The notes beneath the pieces are model-generated. The model was not told where the DNA came from and searched no databases. It was given only the letters and a program-made list of their open reading frames with translations. Of a stretch of 64,000 nt of DNA, positions 27,831 to 37,662 are shown piece after piece (the first letter of the stretch is position 1; each line of letters begins with the position of its first letter). Position numbers and translations under genes: made by a program. The stretch comes from Gardnerella vaginalis. Lineage in GTDB: Bacteria; Actinomycetota; Actinomycetes; Actinomycetales; Bifidobacteriaceae. The DNA lies in NCBI RefSeq assembly GCF_040427915.1, contig NZ_JBETXJ010000002.1:1116001-1180000 (forward strand), written 5' to 3'.

Positions 27831-28755
27831 CTCTACTTATTACTTGATATCCGTGTTTAATTAACACAGATTCGAGTTGAGAAAGATACGCAAGCGCTGC
27901 AGGAGAAAGATTCGTGCGCTCATTCTTAATCCACCCAACAAGCATGGTTTCTTCGCAATCAAGCGGAATGGTCACGATTTTCTCGTTATTCAAGTCGCCA
28001 TTGTCAATTCCAGTGCAAATCGTAAAACCATTAAGACCAATAATAAAGTTCAAAATGGTTGCGCGGTCTGTAACATTAATCTTTTTAGGTGGATGCTGAG
28101 GCCATACCGCTTCTTCTGTAAAGAAGAAGCTGCCATCCTCACCCTGCTCATACTGAATGAATGGGTAAGGCCGCAAATCCTCCAAAGTGAGCTTTTTATG
28201 GCTCGCAAGTGGATTGTTTCTAGAAATAAACACATGCAAATTAGCGCGGAAAAGAGGATGAAACTCAAGATGCTTTTCTCGAAGCATTTTTCCAATAACA
28301 TCCTTATTGTAGTCAGAAAGATAAAGCAATCCAAGGTCTGCGCGCATTGAAGTAACTTGATTAATAATGTTTTTTGTACGCGTTTCCCTTAGTGAAAACT
28401 CGTACTCGTTAGAATCTATGCTGCGAATCATGTCTACAAAAGCTTCAACAGCAAACATGTAGTGCTGAGTTGCAACGCTGCAAAGCTGTTTTCTAGGCTT
28501 AGTGCTGTTGTATCGCTCTTCAAGCAAATCTGCCTGGTCTAAAACTTGTCGTGCGTATGTTAAAAACTCAGCGCCATCAACAGTTAAAGCAATTCCTTGA
28601 GAAGATCTAGTAAAAATCTCAATGCCAAGCTCTCGTTCCAATTCTTTCACAGAAGAACTTAACGCTGGCTGCGAAACATAAAGTTCATGCGAAGCTTCAT
28701 TCATCGATCCGCATTCGACGATTTTCACAATGTACTTTAATTGCAGCAGTGTCAT
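27823..28755 (-). CDS. LysR family transcriptional regulator
   Basis: The 310-residue protein starts with a LysR winged HTH (MTLLQLKYIVKIVECGSMNE, then SQPALSSSVKELERELGIEIF) and continues into a type 2 periplasmic-like effector domain with the two-lobe pattern to about residue 295. Length is normal for the family. LysR proteins regulate nearby or divergent genes on binding a small ligand; here the next gene upstream, a HAD protein, is on the same strand and separated by repeats, so the target is not evident from context. A tandem repeat array covers its stop codon. Confidence 0.92.
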   Translation of the reverse strand: MTLLQLKYIVKIVECGSMNEASHELYVSQPALSSSVKELERELGIEIFTRSSQGIALTVDGAEFLTYARQVLDQADLLEERYNSTKPRKQLCSVATQHYMFAVEAFVDMIRSIDSNEYEFSLRETRTKNIINQVTSMRADLGLLYLSDYNKDVIGKMLREKHLEFHPLFRANLHVFISRNNPLASHKKLTLEDLRPYPFIQYEQGEDGSFFFTEEAVWPQHPPKKINVTDRATILNFIIGLNGFTICTGIDNGDLNNEKIVTIPLDCEETMLVGWIKNERTNLSPAALAYLSQLESVLIKHGYQVISRAK

Positions 28756-28871
28756 TATTAAGAGCCTTCCGATTTTGGGATTTATACTTGACTATTACAA
28801 CTATTACAACTATAAACTAACGCCTATAATCTAATATTTGCAGCTTAATTCTATGATCTTGCGACTTTGGC

Positions 28872-28905
28872 TTAGCATCTATAATCTAACGCCTAGAGAT
28901 GCTAA
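28872..28905. repeat. Inverted repeat across the stop codon of the HAD gene
   Basis: TTAGCATCT (28872-28880) and AGATGCTAA (28897-28905) pair perfectly around 16 bases; the HAD stop (28879-28881, minus strand) lies in one arm. Nearby, TATAATCTAA and AACGCC segments also recur (28815-28835 and 28880-28893). Confidence 0.65.
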
Positions 28906-29565
28906 ATCTTTGCGAGCTTGTTCGGTAGTAGTAAAAACAAACCCATGCATACCAACATTATGCGCGCCATCAATATTTGCTGGCTTATCGTCGAAGAAAA
29001 CAGTTGTTTGCGGTTTCAATCCAAATCTGCTCATAGCAAGTTCAAAAATCTCTGGTTGTGGCTTATGCAAATGCTCAACGCCAGAAATAATCGTACCTTG
29101 TAAAAGAGTAGAAAGCTCTGTGAATTTACGCAATGCAAGAGGGAAAGTTTCTCTAGACCAGTTAGTCAATCCCCAAACTCCGTATCCAGCTTTGCGCAAA
29201 TCGTGCAATAAATCAACTATTCCAGGCATCATTCGCGTAAGAACTTGGTCATAGTGTGCGCAATACCATTGAAAAGCGTGGCTAAGCTCCTTGCCAAAGC
29301 GCCTTTCGTATTCTGGCAAAAGGTCTTTTAGTAGTTCGCCGCCGTCCATGCGGTCTTCAAACTCATAGAATCCAGCCAAATCGTCTTTTCCAAAAGTGCC
29401 ATTAGGACAAATAGTGTCTACCAAATCTGGGAATTGTTTTTGCAAGCAATTCCTGCAATTCCACTCGAGTAAGACCTTGCAATAATCAAACATTACGTCA
29501 TGAATTTCAACAGATTCTACATTTTCATTTGTGTTGGTATTTGTGTTGGTGTTTGTGTTTTTCAT
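28879..29565 (-). CDS. HAD-superfamily hydrolase with Asn-Thr repeat N-terminus
   Basis: The protein has a HAD fold of the YihX/haloacid dehalogenase type: motif I FDYCKVLLEW, motif II GLTNWS, motif III Lys in HKPQPEIFELA, motif IV FFDDKPANIDGA. Relatives usually read FDxGNV in motif I; here Gly-Asn is Cys-Lys, leaving the nucleophilic Asp but changing the residue where the second catalytic Asp or its substitute sits. The N-terminus is an (Asn-Thr)n run encoded by a 6-bp repeat. The frame could also begin at GTG 29580, overlapping the stop of the upstream gene; the ATG at 29565 has the better spaced GAAAGAAG. Substrate unknown. Confidence 0.8.
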   Translation of the reverse strand: MKNTNTNTNTNTNENVESVEIHDVMFDYCKVLLEWNCRNCLQKQFPDLVDTICPNGTFGKDDLAGFYEFEDRMDGGELLKDLLPEYERRFGKELSHAFQWYCAHYDQVLTRMMPGIVDLLHDLRKAGYGVWGLTNWSRETFPLALRKFTELSTLLQGTIISGVEHLHKPQPEIFELAMSRFGLKPQTTVFFDDKPANIDGAHNVGMHGFVFTTTEQARKDLASLGVRL

Positions 29566-29579
29566 TTTTTCTTCTTTCA

Positions 29580-30635
29580 CTAATTAAGATTCATTAAGAG
29601 ACCAATGATATGAGGCAGCGCATCAATAATATCGCTTGCTACAATTGGGTGATCTGAAGTTGAAGCATAATTTGATTCCACTATGTCTTGCGCCAATTGA
29701 GTGTAGCTGTTTTCGCTGTTGATTCTAGATGCTAATGATGCTGAAATTCCGTGGATTACAGCTGCGCTCGCTGCAATAAAAGCATAGTTTTCGTTTTCTG
29801 CGTAATTCGCGTAGTTTTCTGCACAATTTTCTTCACAGTTTTCTGCACAATTTTCATTATTCTCATTGCTTTCGCGTTGCGCTAACAATGCTCCTAGAAT
29901 TCCTGCCAGTGCATCTCCTGAACCTGCAGTTGCGAGCCAAGATGGAGCGCATTTTGCAATATAAATGGGAGAGTGTAGTTCTGATGGTGATGCAACTGCT
30001 GTTGTTGCGCCTTTAACTAGCACAGTAGCTCCAGTAAGATCAGCTGCTTTTTGAGCGTAGTGTGTTGGATTGCTAGATATTTGTTGCGCGCTTATATCCA
30101 AGTCGTATCTAGTAAAAAGTGAGCTTAATTCTCCTGCGTGTGGAGTGAGAACTACTTTTGTACAAACCTGTTTTGGTAGTAAATCTAACGCTCCAGCATC
30201 TACGCATATTGGTGGAAGACTATCTTTTCGACTTATTGATTGTTCTTTCGAATTGTTATTTTCTTTCGCATATTGCGCAAGAATACTCGCAATATATTTT
30301 CTTTGATTTGCACTAGTTTCAGTATTGCAATGATCCGCATCTGGTATTCCAGATCCAACTGTTATAGCGTCGATTTTTCCGTTCAATTGTTCTGAGGCTA
30401 CTACTTCTGGAGATGTTTGTAATACTAAGTTTTGTGCGCGAAGAGGGCCGGCATAACGAACCATTCCAATATTTGCGTGTGCCGCAGCACTTGCGCTTAA
30501 TATTGCAGCTCCAGGATACTCGTTAGAACCTGTGACTAATCCAAGAACCCCACGCGAATACTTATTGTAAAAAGGCTTGGGCTTTTTTAGACATTTGCTT
30601 ACATCTTTTGCTTCTATGTTTAGAAGTTCACTCAT
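29580..30635 (-). CDS. nnrD: ADP-dependent NAD(P)H-hydrate dehydratase
   Basis: The enzyme repairs hydrated NAD(P)HX. The 351 residues carry the ribokinase-like carbohydrate kinase D fold: GVLGLVTGSNEYPGAAILSA near the N-terminus, CVDAGALDLLP, VVLTPHAGELSSLF and the glycine-rich ATP-site motif TAGSGDALAGILGALLAQ. There is no fused NnrE epimerase domain. A Glu/Asn/Cys/Ala-rich insertion (SNENNENCAENCEENCAENY) after the motif is unusual: it is a repeated Cys/Asn stretch encoded by a short tandem repeat and probably a surface loop. The HAD gene follows with one-base overlap. Confidence 0.88.
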   Translation of the reverse strand: MSELLNIEAKDVSKCLKKPKPFYNKYSRGVLGLVTGSNEYPGAAILSASAAAHANIGMVRYAGPLRAQNLVLQTSPEVVASEQLNGKIDAITVGSGIPDADHCNTETSANQRKYIASILAQYAKENNNSKEQSISRKDSLPPICVDAGALDLLPKQVCTKVVLTPHAGELSSLFTRYDLDISAQQISSNPTHYAQKAADLTGATVLVKGATTAVASPSELHSPIYIAKCAPSWLATAGSGDALAGILGALLAQRESNENNENCAENCEENCAENYANYAENENYAFIAASAAVIHGISASLASRINSENSYTQLAQDIVESNYASTSDHPIVASDIIDALPHIIGLLMNLN

Positions 30636-30967
30636 GCTTACGATTGTAGTGAATATCTGGGATTGTTATTTGTGGTTTTGTTATTTGTCACATTGCATTC
30701 GCTATATACACCATTTATTTATATAACGCAAGAAAAATCGCAATTATATCAGACAAAAAATTTGCAACACGCCACTTTTGAAAAAATATAATAAATTTTC
30801 AAAATTTCATTGACCATCCATCATATTTTTTCTATGCTTTAAACGTTATTGCTAACGATAATCTTTCCTAATTAAAAATTAAAAATAATGGAGAAAGTGA
30901 AAACGCTTTTTAAACAGATTACGAGACTTGCAATAATGTGAATTCATAGATTCCGGAAAGGAAAATA
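30636..30967. other. 332-base gap upstream of the metal-uptake operon
   Basis: AT-rich, with divergent promoter space for nnrD and the substrate-binding protein. TTATTGCTAACGATAA (30846-30861) is an imperfect 16-base palindrome about 110 bases before the start and could be a metalloregulator operator; this is weak. A 17-codon frame from 30889 has a start and stop but no other sign of being a leader peptide. Confidence 0.4.
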
Positions 30968-32152
30968 GTGAAAACTGCACGAATTTTTGCCACCGCAGCC
31001 ACCGCCGCTTTGCTAACCGTTGGCTTGTGCGCATGTGGATCAACAGCTAAGACAGCGGATCAAAAGACCAACGGCAATCAAGTAAACGTAGTTGCAACCA
31101 CCACTCAGATCTGCGATTATGTAACTCAAATCGCATCCACTGCAGATGCAAAATCTGGATTAAGCCTTAATAAAACCGATTCTCAAGGCAAAAAGTCTGT
31201 GATTGGCGCGCCTCAAGACAAAGCAAAGTCAACAATCAACCTTACATGCTTACTCGCTCCAAACGCGTCTGCGCACGAGCATGAGATGACTCCAGCGCAA
31301 TCCAAAGCGCTTTCTAAAGCAGATTTAATGCTTGTTTCTGGAGTCGATCTTGAGCACTTCTTAGATCAGGCTGTGAAAGCTACTGGATTTAAGGGCACAA
31401 TGGGAGTAACTTCGGGAATTCTTACCGCAGACGAAATCAAGGATTCCAAAGCGGAAGCCGCTAAAGAAAAGAATCTTCCTTACAAGATTGACCGCGGTAT
31501 TGAAAAGGTTCATGCCGAAAAGTGGCCATTCCCACCAGAAGAAGGCGAGAAGGAGCCAGAATTCCAGTATGATCCACATATTTGGACCAGCACCAAGAAC
31601 ACTATGATTCAAGTCAAGAATATTGGTAACTTCCTTGGCAAAGCTCTTCCAGAAAGCAAATCAATCTTCGACGAGCATGTTGAAAAGTTCGTTAAGTCTC
31701 TTACTGATTTGGACTCTTGGGCTACGGAAGCTTTGAACAGTGTGCCGCAGGAACATCGCGTTCTATTTACTTCGCACGACGCATTCGGATACTTCTCTCG
31801 CGACTACAATGTTAAGTTTATTGGAGCAGCGCTTTCCGACTTCAACAGTCAGCAAGACGCGACCGCAGACCATATTAAGGAGGCTGCAGAAGCTGTTAAA
31901 AAGTCTGGTGCTGTAGCAATCTTCGCCGAAAATTCCAACAATTCCAAGTCTATTAAGGCTGTGGCTGCTGCTGCAGGCGTAAAGGCGATTATTGGCGACG
32001 ATGCGCTTTATGGTGATTCCCTTGGTCCTGTTGGCTCTGCTGGCGAGACTTATATTGGTTCCATTGTTCACAATGTTCAGACTCTTGTTAAGGCTTGGGA
32101 TGGCAAAGTTCCAGACCTTCCAGAATCTGTAAAAACTGCTTTGAAAAAGTAG
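30968..32152 (+). CDS. Zn/Mn ABC transporter substrate-binding lipoprotein
   Basis: The 394-residue protein is a cluster A-1 metal-binding lipoprotein (ZnuA/LraI family). A lipobox LCAC ends the signal peptide (Cys23). Likely metal ligands are the His residues in SAHEHEMTP, DPHIWTS and the Glu/Asp-rich C-terminal lobe. A loop with several acidic residues (about 175-195) and no His-rich run is seen, so zinc versus manganese cannot be decided. The start is GTG, with GGAAAGGAAAAT before it. It heads a four-gene operon with ATPase and two permeases. Confidence 0.9.
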   Translation: MKTARIFATAATAALLTVGLCACGSTAKTADQKTNGNQVNVVATTTQICDYVTQIASTADAKSGLSLNKTDSQGKKSVIGAPQDKAKSTINLTCLLAPNASAHEHEMTPAQSKALSKADLMLVSGVDLEHFLDQAVKATGFKGTMGVTSGILTADEIKDSKAEAAKEKNLPYKIDRGIEKVHAEKWPFPPEEGEKEPEFQYDPHIWTSTKNTMIQVKNIGNFLGKALPESKSIFDEHVEKFVKSLTDLDSWATEALNSVPQEHRVLFTSHDAFGYFSRDYNVKFIGAALSDFNSQQDATADHIKEAAEAVKKSGAVAIFAENSNNSKSIKAVAAAAGVKAIIGDDALYGDSLGPVGSAGETYIGSIVHNVQTLVKAWDGKVPDLPESVKTALKK

Positions 32153-32225
32153 TTAATAGGTAGCTACATAAGTAGCTGAAAATAATAAATCACTACAAAA
32201 GTAGTTACAAGAAGGTTAATTTATA

Positions 32226-33026
32226 GTGAATAAGAGCGTCCTAGCAATGAAAGATTGCGACCTAGCATACGGTTATAAAACTGTTGTGACTGGGCTTAAC
32301 GGAAGTGTAGAAGCTGGAGAGGCTTTAGCTTTAATAGGACCTAATGGTTCTGGAAAAACAACGTTTTTGCAGGCGATTATTGGTATTGTGCGCGTAAGCC
32401 ATGGAAGCTTAACAATGCCAAAAACGGTTTCTATAGGCTACGTTCCTCAACAAGTTGATTTGGATTTGACTTTTCCAATCACCGCTCGTCAGGTTGTAGC
32501 AATGGGCTTAAGCAGGCAAACTGGATTCCTCGGTTTGCTTAAAAAAAGCCAGAAAAAATCTGTTGAGGACGCTCTTAATCATGTTGGTTTGCTCAATAGA
32601 GCAGATGTGCGATTTGGCGATCTTTCTGGAGGTCAGCGCCAGCGAATATTGCTTGCTAGAGCTATTGTTGTGCGTCCTACGCTAATTCTTTTAGACGAGC
32701 CTTTTAACGGATTAGACGAGCCGAATCGAAAAGAACTGCTCAATATTATGAAGTCCGCAAAAGAAGATGGGATTTCGTTTGTTGTCTCTACTCACGACTT
32801 GGTAATCGCAGACGCTATTTGCGAAAAAGCCTTGCTTTTGGCTGGTCATCAAGTAGCTTTTGGATCACTTAGAAAAGTTATGACTAAAGAAAACATATCT
32901 TTGGCTTATGGCGGAAGTATGCCAGCTGCAAGTGCGGGTATTACTTTGAATCAATTAGCAGACAAAGATGCTTCGTTAAATGCTTCGTTAAATGCGTCTT
33001 TAGGAGACGAATCCAATGTTAGCTGA
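32226..33026 (+). CDS. Metal ABC transporter ATP-binding protein
   Basis: The 266-residue ATPase has Walker A GPNGSGKTT, the signature LSGGQRQRILLARAI, Walker B LILLDEPFNGLD and the His switch STHD, the arrangement of ZnuC/MntA-type ATPases. It starts with GTG after AAGG, 73 bases downstream of the binding protein in a segment with three AAGTAGYTA repeats. The 3' end contains a tandem duplication encoding NASLNASLNAS. The stop overlaps the next gene by 11 bases. Confidence 0.93.
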   Translation: MNKSVLAMKDCDLAYGYKTVVTGLNGSVEAGEALALIGPNGSGKTTFLQAIIGIVRVSHGSLTMPKTVSIGYVPQQVDLDLTFPITARQVVAMGLSRQTGFLGLLKKSQKKSVEDALNHVGLLNRADVRFGDLSGGQRQRILLARAIVVRPTLILLDEPFNGLDEPNRKELLNIMKSAKEDGISFVVSTHDLVIADAICEKALLLAGHQVAFGSLRKVMTKENISLAYGGSMPAASAGITLNQLADKDASLNASLNASLGDESNVS

Positions 33027-33948
33027 ATTGGTTGAGTCTTTGCGCAAAATCCTCGAGCCTATACCAGGATTTGATTTTATTGCGTCCGCTCCCTACATTT
33101 TCAGACCTTTCTGTCTTCTTATTGTTCTTGCGATTGCCAGCGGAATAGTTGGCGTGTTTGTTAACTTAAGATGTGCCGAGTTTAATGCGGAGGCTTTGGT
33201 TCACGGGATTTTCCCTGGAATCGTAGTCGGAGCGTTATATGGAGGAATTGGGCAAATTATTCCAGGAGCTTCGATTTGCGCAATTTTTTTGGTCGCAGCT
33301 CTTGTGTGGGCATCTAGGTCTCAAAAAATCAACGAGTCGATAATAGCAACAGTTTTAACAACATTTTTTGCGCTTGGAATCGTAATATCTCTTAAAAAAG
33401 GAGATATGTCTGGTCAGCTTGAAGCACTTATGTTTGGACGTTTGCTAGATGTTACAGACGATAGAATGACTCAAGCAATGCTTATTTGTTTATTTGCAAT
33501 CGCATTGCTTGTTTTAACTTGGAAAAAGCAAATTGTTGTTGCGTTTGACCGCGCTAGTGCTCCTTTAATGGGTGTTAATACTTTATTTGTAGATATTGTT
33601 TTAAACGTTGGAATTGCAGCTGTTGTAGTTTCTGCTTCTTCGGCTGTTGGTGTACTTCTTGTTATCGGTTATCTTGTGATTCCTGGAGCTAGCGCAAGAT
33701 TGGTTGCGCGTACCGTTGGACGCATGGTAGCTGTTGGTATTGCTGTTGGTATTGCTGGCGTTTTATTAGGCATGTACGCTATGAACTTGGAGCTTGATCA
33801 CCCAGTTTCTCCGCAAGCTGCAGTGGCACTAAGTATTTGCGCAATGTTCGTAGTTGTTTTGATTTTAAGATTCTTATACAGAGTTACATACGCACTAGTG
33901 TTTTCTAAAAAGAAAAAGTCTAGCGCAATAGAGGCTGGTGGAAAGTAA
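33016..33948 (+). CDS. Metal ABC transporter permease 1
   Basis: The 310-residue protein belongs to the ABC-3 permease family (ZnuB/MntB): eight or nine hydrophobic helices and the family block NLRCAEFNAEALVHGIFPGI around residues 52-71, where homologues have a similar RxxLxGxAxSH-like helix. It starts inside the ATPase gene. Next to it is a second permease, so the channel is probably a heterodimer. Confidence 0.9.
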   Translation: MLAELVESLRKILEPIPGFDFIASAPYIFRPFCLLIVLAIASGIVGVFVNLRCAEFNAEALVHGIFPGIVVGALYGGIGQIIPGASICAIFLVAALVWASRSQKINESIIATVLTTFFALGIVISLKKGDMSGQLEALMFGRLLDVTDDRMTQAMLICLFAIALLVLTWKKQIVVAFDRASAPLMGVNTLFVDIVLNVGIAAVVVSASSAVGVLLVIGYLVIPGASARLVARTVGRMVAVGIAVGIAGVLLGMYAMNLELDHPVSPQAAVALSICAMFVVVLILRFLYRVTYALVFSKKKKSSAIEAGGK

Positions 33949-33950
33949 TA

Positions 33951-34850
33951 ATGGTAAGTATTTGGCAAATTATCGCTCTTCCGATTGTAGAAGCAATCGC
34001 TGTTGGAGCATTGTGCGGTTTTGTTGGATCCTTGGCTTTGCTTAATCAGCGTATTTTCTTCACCGAGTCTATAACTCATGCTGCTTTTCCAGGTGCTGTT
34101 ATTGGAGTTGTAGTCACATCTGTTTATACGATTGACCAAAACGTTTTATCTATTGGTCTTTTTATTGGTGCTGCTTTGGCTTGTATTGTTTTGTCTTTTA
34201 TGATGCATGTGCTTTCTAAACTAAAGGGCATATCTTCTCAAGCTTCTGCTGGAATAACTCTTACTGTTGGTTTTGCTAGCGGCTACTTTTTAAATAAATG
34301 GTTTGCTCCTCTTCCATTGCGCATTGAAGGATTTTTAACAGGGTCATTGCTTAATTGCACTCCTGCAGACGTGATTTTTGCGATTATTGCATTCGCTCTT
34401 GCGCTAGGATTGTGGAGTTTTAATAGTGCTAATTTGATTCACTGCTCTTTTGACTCCACTAATTACCGAGCATTAGGAGGCAGAAGCGGATTAATGCAAG
34501 GAATTGTTCTTGCGCTAATAATCATTACGGTTTCGGTGATTATTCCAGCTGTTGGAACTGTTGTTTCGGTATCTTTAATCGCAGCTCCTGCAGCAGCACT
34601 TAAGAGCAGAATGCGTTCCATTAATAAATTTGTGTTTGCGTGCGTATTGTCTTCTATTTTTATAGCGCTTTTAGGACTTGCCTTAGCAGTGATTTTAAGA
34701 CTTTCTGCTGGTGGAACTATCGCGATTTGCGCTGGCTGCTTCTTTTTAGTTGTAAAGCTTAGTGAAAGCATCTTTTTGAAAATTCATGAGATTTATTCTG
34801 GTTTCTGCAAAAAATCGTGTTTAAAAAGTCGCTCTGTTGTTCTAGAGTAA
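33951..34850 (+). CDS. Metal ABC transporter permease 2
   Basis: The 299-residue protein is a second ABC-3 permease, starting two bases after the first, with the same helix pattern and the block NQRIFFTESITHAAFPGAV. The C-terminus is Cys/Lys-rich (FCKKSCLKSR). It completes the uptake operon. A weak hairpin with T-rich end (34856-34915) may terminate it. Confidence 0.9.
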   Translation: MVSIWQIIALPIVEAIAVGALCGFVGSLALLNQRIFFTESITHAAFPGAVIGVVVTSVYTIDQNVLSIGLFIGAALACIVLSFMMHVLSKLKGISSQASAGITLTVGFASGYFLNKWFAPLPLRIEGFLTGSLLNCTPADVIFAIIAFALALGLWSFNSANLIHCSFDSTNYRALGGRSGLMQGIVLALIIITVSVIIPAVGTVVSVSLIAAPAAALKSRMRSINKFVFACVLSSIFIALLGLALAVILRLSAGGTIAICAGCFFLVVKLSESIFLKIHEIYSGFCKKSCLKSRSVVLE

Positions 34851-34993
34851 CAGAGAATTGCGCGTGAAAAATGCGTGCGATTGACGTCGTTTTTGCGCGT
34901 TTTATTTATGTTTTAATCGCGTAAGTTTATCGACGCCACACAAGTCCAGGTCTGCACATTAGTAACGCAAGACCCCGATAGAAAAGGACAATT

Positions 34994-37024
34994 ATGGCTG
35001 AAAATACCATCTCCATCACCGTAAACGAGGAACGCAAGGAGGTGGATGCAAGCTTCACTGGCGTTGAACTTTTCGCGGAAGATAAGAATATTATTGCCGT
35101 GCGTTTAAATGGCGAGTTGCGTGATTTGTACACGCCTCTTCATAACGGCGATACCGTGGAATCAGTAGCCCTTGATAGTGAAGATGGCATCGCAATCATG
35201 CGTCATTCCGCTACTCACGTGATGGCTCAAGCTGTTCAAGAAATTCGACCAGACGCAAAGTTGGGCGTAGGTCCTGTAATTAAAGACGGCTTCTATTATG
35301 ATTTCGATGTTGATACTCCATTTACGCCAGACGATTTGAAGCAAATCGAAAAGCATATGCAGCGCATTATTAAAGAGTCTCAAAGCTTCCGTCGTCGCGT
35401 TGTAACAGAGGATGAAGCGCGCGCTGAAGAAGCAAATCAACCTTATAAGTTGGAGTTGATTGGGGATAAGGAAGCTGCTCTTGATCCGGCTGCTGCTGGC
35501 GAAATCAGCAAGCATGAGCTTAGCATGTACGACAATTTGGATCGCGAAGGCAATAAAGTCTGGAGCGATTTGTGCCGCGGCCCTCATTTGCCAAATACGC
35601 GTTATATTAAGGCTTTTAAGCTTGAACGTGTGGCTGCAGCTTACTGGCGTGGTTCGGAGCATAATCCTATGCTTCAGCGCATTTACGGAACTGCATGGCC
35701 TAGCAAGGAAGAGCTTAAGGCTTACACAACTCGCATGGAAGAGGCTGCTAAGCGCGATCATCGTAAGCTTGGCCAAGAAATGGATTTGTTCTCATTCCCA
35801 GATGAGATTGGTCCAGGCTTGGCAGTGTTCCATCCAAAGGGTGCTGCAATTATTAACGCAATGGAAGATTATTCCCGCGAACAGCATAGAAAGCATCACT
35901 ACAGCTTCGTACAAACTCCTCACATTACTAAGGGTGGCTTGTATGAGACTTCTGGCCACTTGCAGTGGTACAAGGATGGCATGTATCCTCCAATGAAGCT
36001 TGACGAAGAGCGCGACGAAAACGGTAACGTAACTCGCCAAGGTGCTGACTACTACTTGAAGCCAATGAATTGCCCAATGCATAACTTGATCTTCAAGTCT
36101 CGCCAGCGTTCTTATCGCGAGCTTCCTTTGCGCTTGTTTGAGTTTGGTACCGTGTATCGCTACGAAAAGTCTGGCGTTGTGCATGGCTTGACTCGTGTTC
36201 GTGGATTGACTCAGGATGATTCGCATATTTACTGCACTCGCGAGCAGATGCGCGATGAGTTGAAGAGCTTGCTTAACTTTGTGCTTGGTCTTCTTAAAGA
36301 TTTCGGTTTGAACGACTTCTACTTGGAGCTTTCCACTAAGGATGAGCACAAGTTCGTTGGTTCTGACGAGATTTGGGAAGAAGCAACAAACACTTTGGCA
36401 GAAGTTGCTAAAGATTCTGGTTTGGAACTCGTGGACGATCCAGGTGGAGCTGCATTCTACGGACCTAAGATTTCTGTGCAAGCTCGCGATGCAATCGGCC
36501 GCACTTGGCAGGTTTCTACTATTCAGCTCGATTTCAACTTGCCTGAGCGCTTTAAGTTGGAATACATTGCGGCTGACGGTAGCCACCAGCGTCCTGTGAT
36601 GATTCACCGCGCGCTCTTCGGCTCTATTGAGCGCTTCTTTGCTATTTTGCTTGAGCATTATGCAGGCGCGTTCCCAGCATGGTTGGCTCCAGTCCAGGTG
36701 ACTGGTGTTCCTGTTGCAGACGAGTTCGCTCCACACTTGCAAAAGATTATTAACGATTTGGAAGAGAATATGGTTCGTTGCGAAATGGACAGCTCTGACG
36801 ATCGTTTTGGCAAGAAGATTCGTAACGCTTCTAAGTCTAAGGTGCCTTTCACTTTGATTGCTGGCGAAGAGGATGTGAACAACAATGCTGTGAGCTTCCG
36901 CTTCCGCGATGGTAGCCAATTGAATGGTGTTCCTGTTGAGCAAGCTAAAGAGTGGATTTTGTCCATTATTAAGCAGCGCGTTCAGGTGAATACTGCAGAA
37001 GATTTCGAGCGCTACACTAAGTAG
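34994..37024 (+). CDS. thrS: Threonyl-tRNA synthetase
   Basis: The 676-residue class II synthetase charges tRNA-Thr. The order is TGS domain (about 1-62), editing domain with [11 protein letters not shown] (His73 and His77 positions) and the CRGPH zinc-editing motif (about 193-197), the class II core with motif 2 FRYEKSG-like [13 protein letters not shown], the zinc-ligand block [10 protein letters not shown] (around 356-365), and an anticodon-binding domain from about residue 560 ([12 protein letters not shown]). Full length. The 140-base leader has no T-box features. A terminator follows. Confidence 0.97.
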   Translation: MAENTISITVNEERKEVDASFTGVELFAEDKNIIAVRLNGELRDLYTPLHNGDTVESVALDSEDGIAIMRHSATHVMAQAVQEIRPDAKLGVGPVIKDGFYYDFDVDTPFTPDDLKQIEKHMQRIIKESQSFRRRVVTEDEARAEEANQPYKLELIGDKEAALDPAAAGEISKHELSMYDNLDREGNKVWSDLCRGPHLPNTRYIKAFKLERVAAAYWRGSEHNPMLQRIYGTAWPSKEELKAYTTRMEEAAKRDHRKLGQEMDLFSFPDEIGPGLAVFHPKGAAIINAMEDYSREQHRKHHYSFVQTPHITKGGLYETSGHLQWYKDGMYPPMKLDEERDENGNVTRQGADYYLKPMNCPMHNLIFKSRQRSYRELPLRLFEFGTVYRYEKSGVVHGLTRVRGLTQDDSHIYCTREQMRDELKSLLNFVLGLLKDFGLNDFYLELSTKDEHKFVGSDEIWEEATNTLAEVAKDSGLELVDDPGGAAFYGPKISVQARDAIGRTWQVSTIQLDFNLPERFKLEYIAADGSHQRPVMIHRALFGSIERFFAILLEHYAGAFPAWLAPVQVTGVPVADEFAPHLQKIINDLEENMVRCEMDSSDDRFGKKIRNASKSKVPFTLIAGEEDVNNNAVSFRFRDGSQLNGVPVEQAKEWILSIIKQRVQVNTAEDFERYTK

Positions 37025-37038
37025 ATTACGCGAAACAT

Positions 37039-37075
37039 AAACCCGCACTTCTTAACGTTGTGCGGGTTTGTTTTT
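37039..37075 (+). terminator. Rho-independent terminator of thrS
   Basis: AAACCCGCAC and GTGCGGGTTT pair over 10 bases, followed by GTTTTTATT, 15 bases after the stop. Confidence 0.92.
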
Positions 37076-37662
37076 ATTATATTAATTTTTTGGCCTATAA
37101 CCCGAATCTTGAAATTCTTCGACTTAATAAAGACGTTGTAAGTGATATATCGGGTTTAAAAAATTTAATAAAAGATACTTACTTCGGTTCAATACAAGGC
37201 GCTGCTAGTCGTCGATTGAGAAATCCAACCTTTTTATGTTGGAGATAATGTTAGAAAAATATTTGTTCTAGTTTCTTAACTCTTGTATGCAATGAAACTT
37301 TTTCTTCTGTACTCTGAAACTGTTACTTTCTGTGTTATATATCCCAACACTAAACCCAGATGGATGTGCTCACTATGCTGTGCACTGTTTGAATGGGAAA
37401 GCTATAGTGAAGTAATACTGTTGTGGTGTTTTATGTCCGCTATTTTGATCAATCGCACGAAATAGAGTTTGGCATATTCTAAAAATTCTTCGGAATGTTG
37501 GAGTATTAGACTTGGTGGTTTTTAATCCAAGTGTAAAGGTCATTTTCATTTGCCTAGCCAGATGCAACTTTGAGAATAAAAAAGTTCCGTATTGGAGATA
37601 AGTAATTTATGAAAGTTGGTCAGCTTCGTAATAAGTAGTAAATGAGCGGGTTAGGTCTGATT
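37076..37662. other. 587-base gap with decayed coding traces
   Basis: No intact gene. On the plus strand near 37093-37170 the translation LAYNPNLEILRLN, followed by VSDISGLKNL, resembles leucine-rich repeat units of surface proteins, without start or continuation. The sequence TTTTTTGG-CCTATAACCCGA here (37086-37106) resembles TTTTTTGGGTCTATAACCCGA at 46867-46887, again directly after a terminator. The rest shows only short frames. Confidence 0.4.

Noticed and set aside
30889..30942. 17-codon leader peptide before the metal transporter
   Set aside because: It has no enriched codons, no attenuator hairpin and no clear reason to be translated.
34851..34993. T-box riboswitch upstream of thrS
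   Set aside because: The leader is only about 140 bases and shows neither a T-box sequence nor a specifier stem.
35792..37048. 418-codon open frame antisense to thrS
   Set aside because: It mirrors the codon structure of thrS, has no ribosome site or family features, and runs through the thrS anticodon and catalytic domains.
37373..37567. 64-codon minus-strand ORF resembling a transposase fragment
   Set aside because: No transposase motif could be identified and no inverted repeats surround it.
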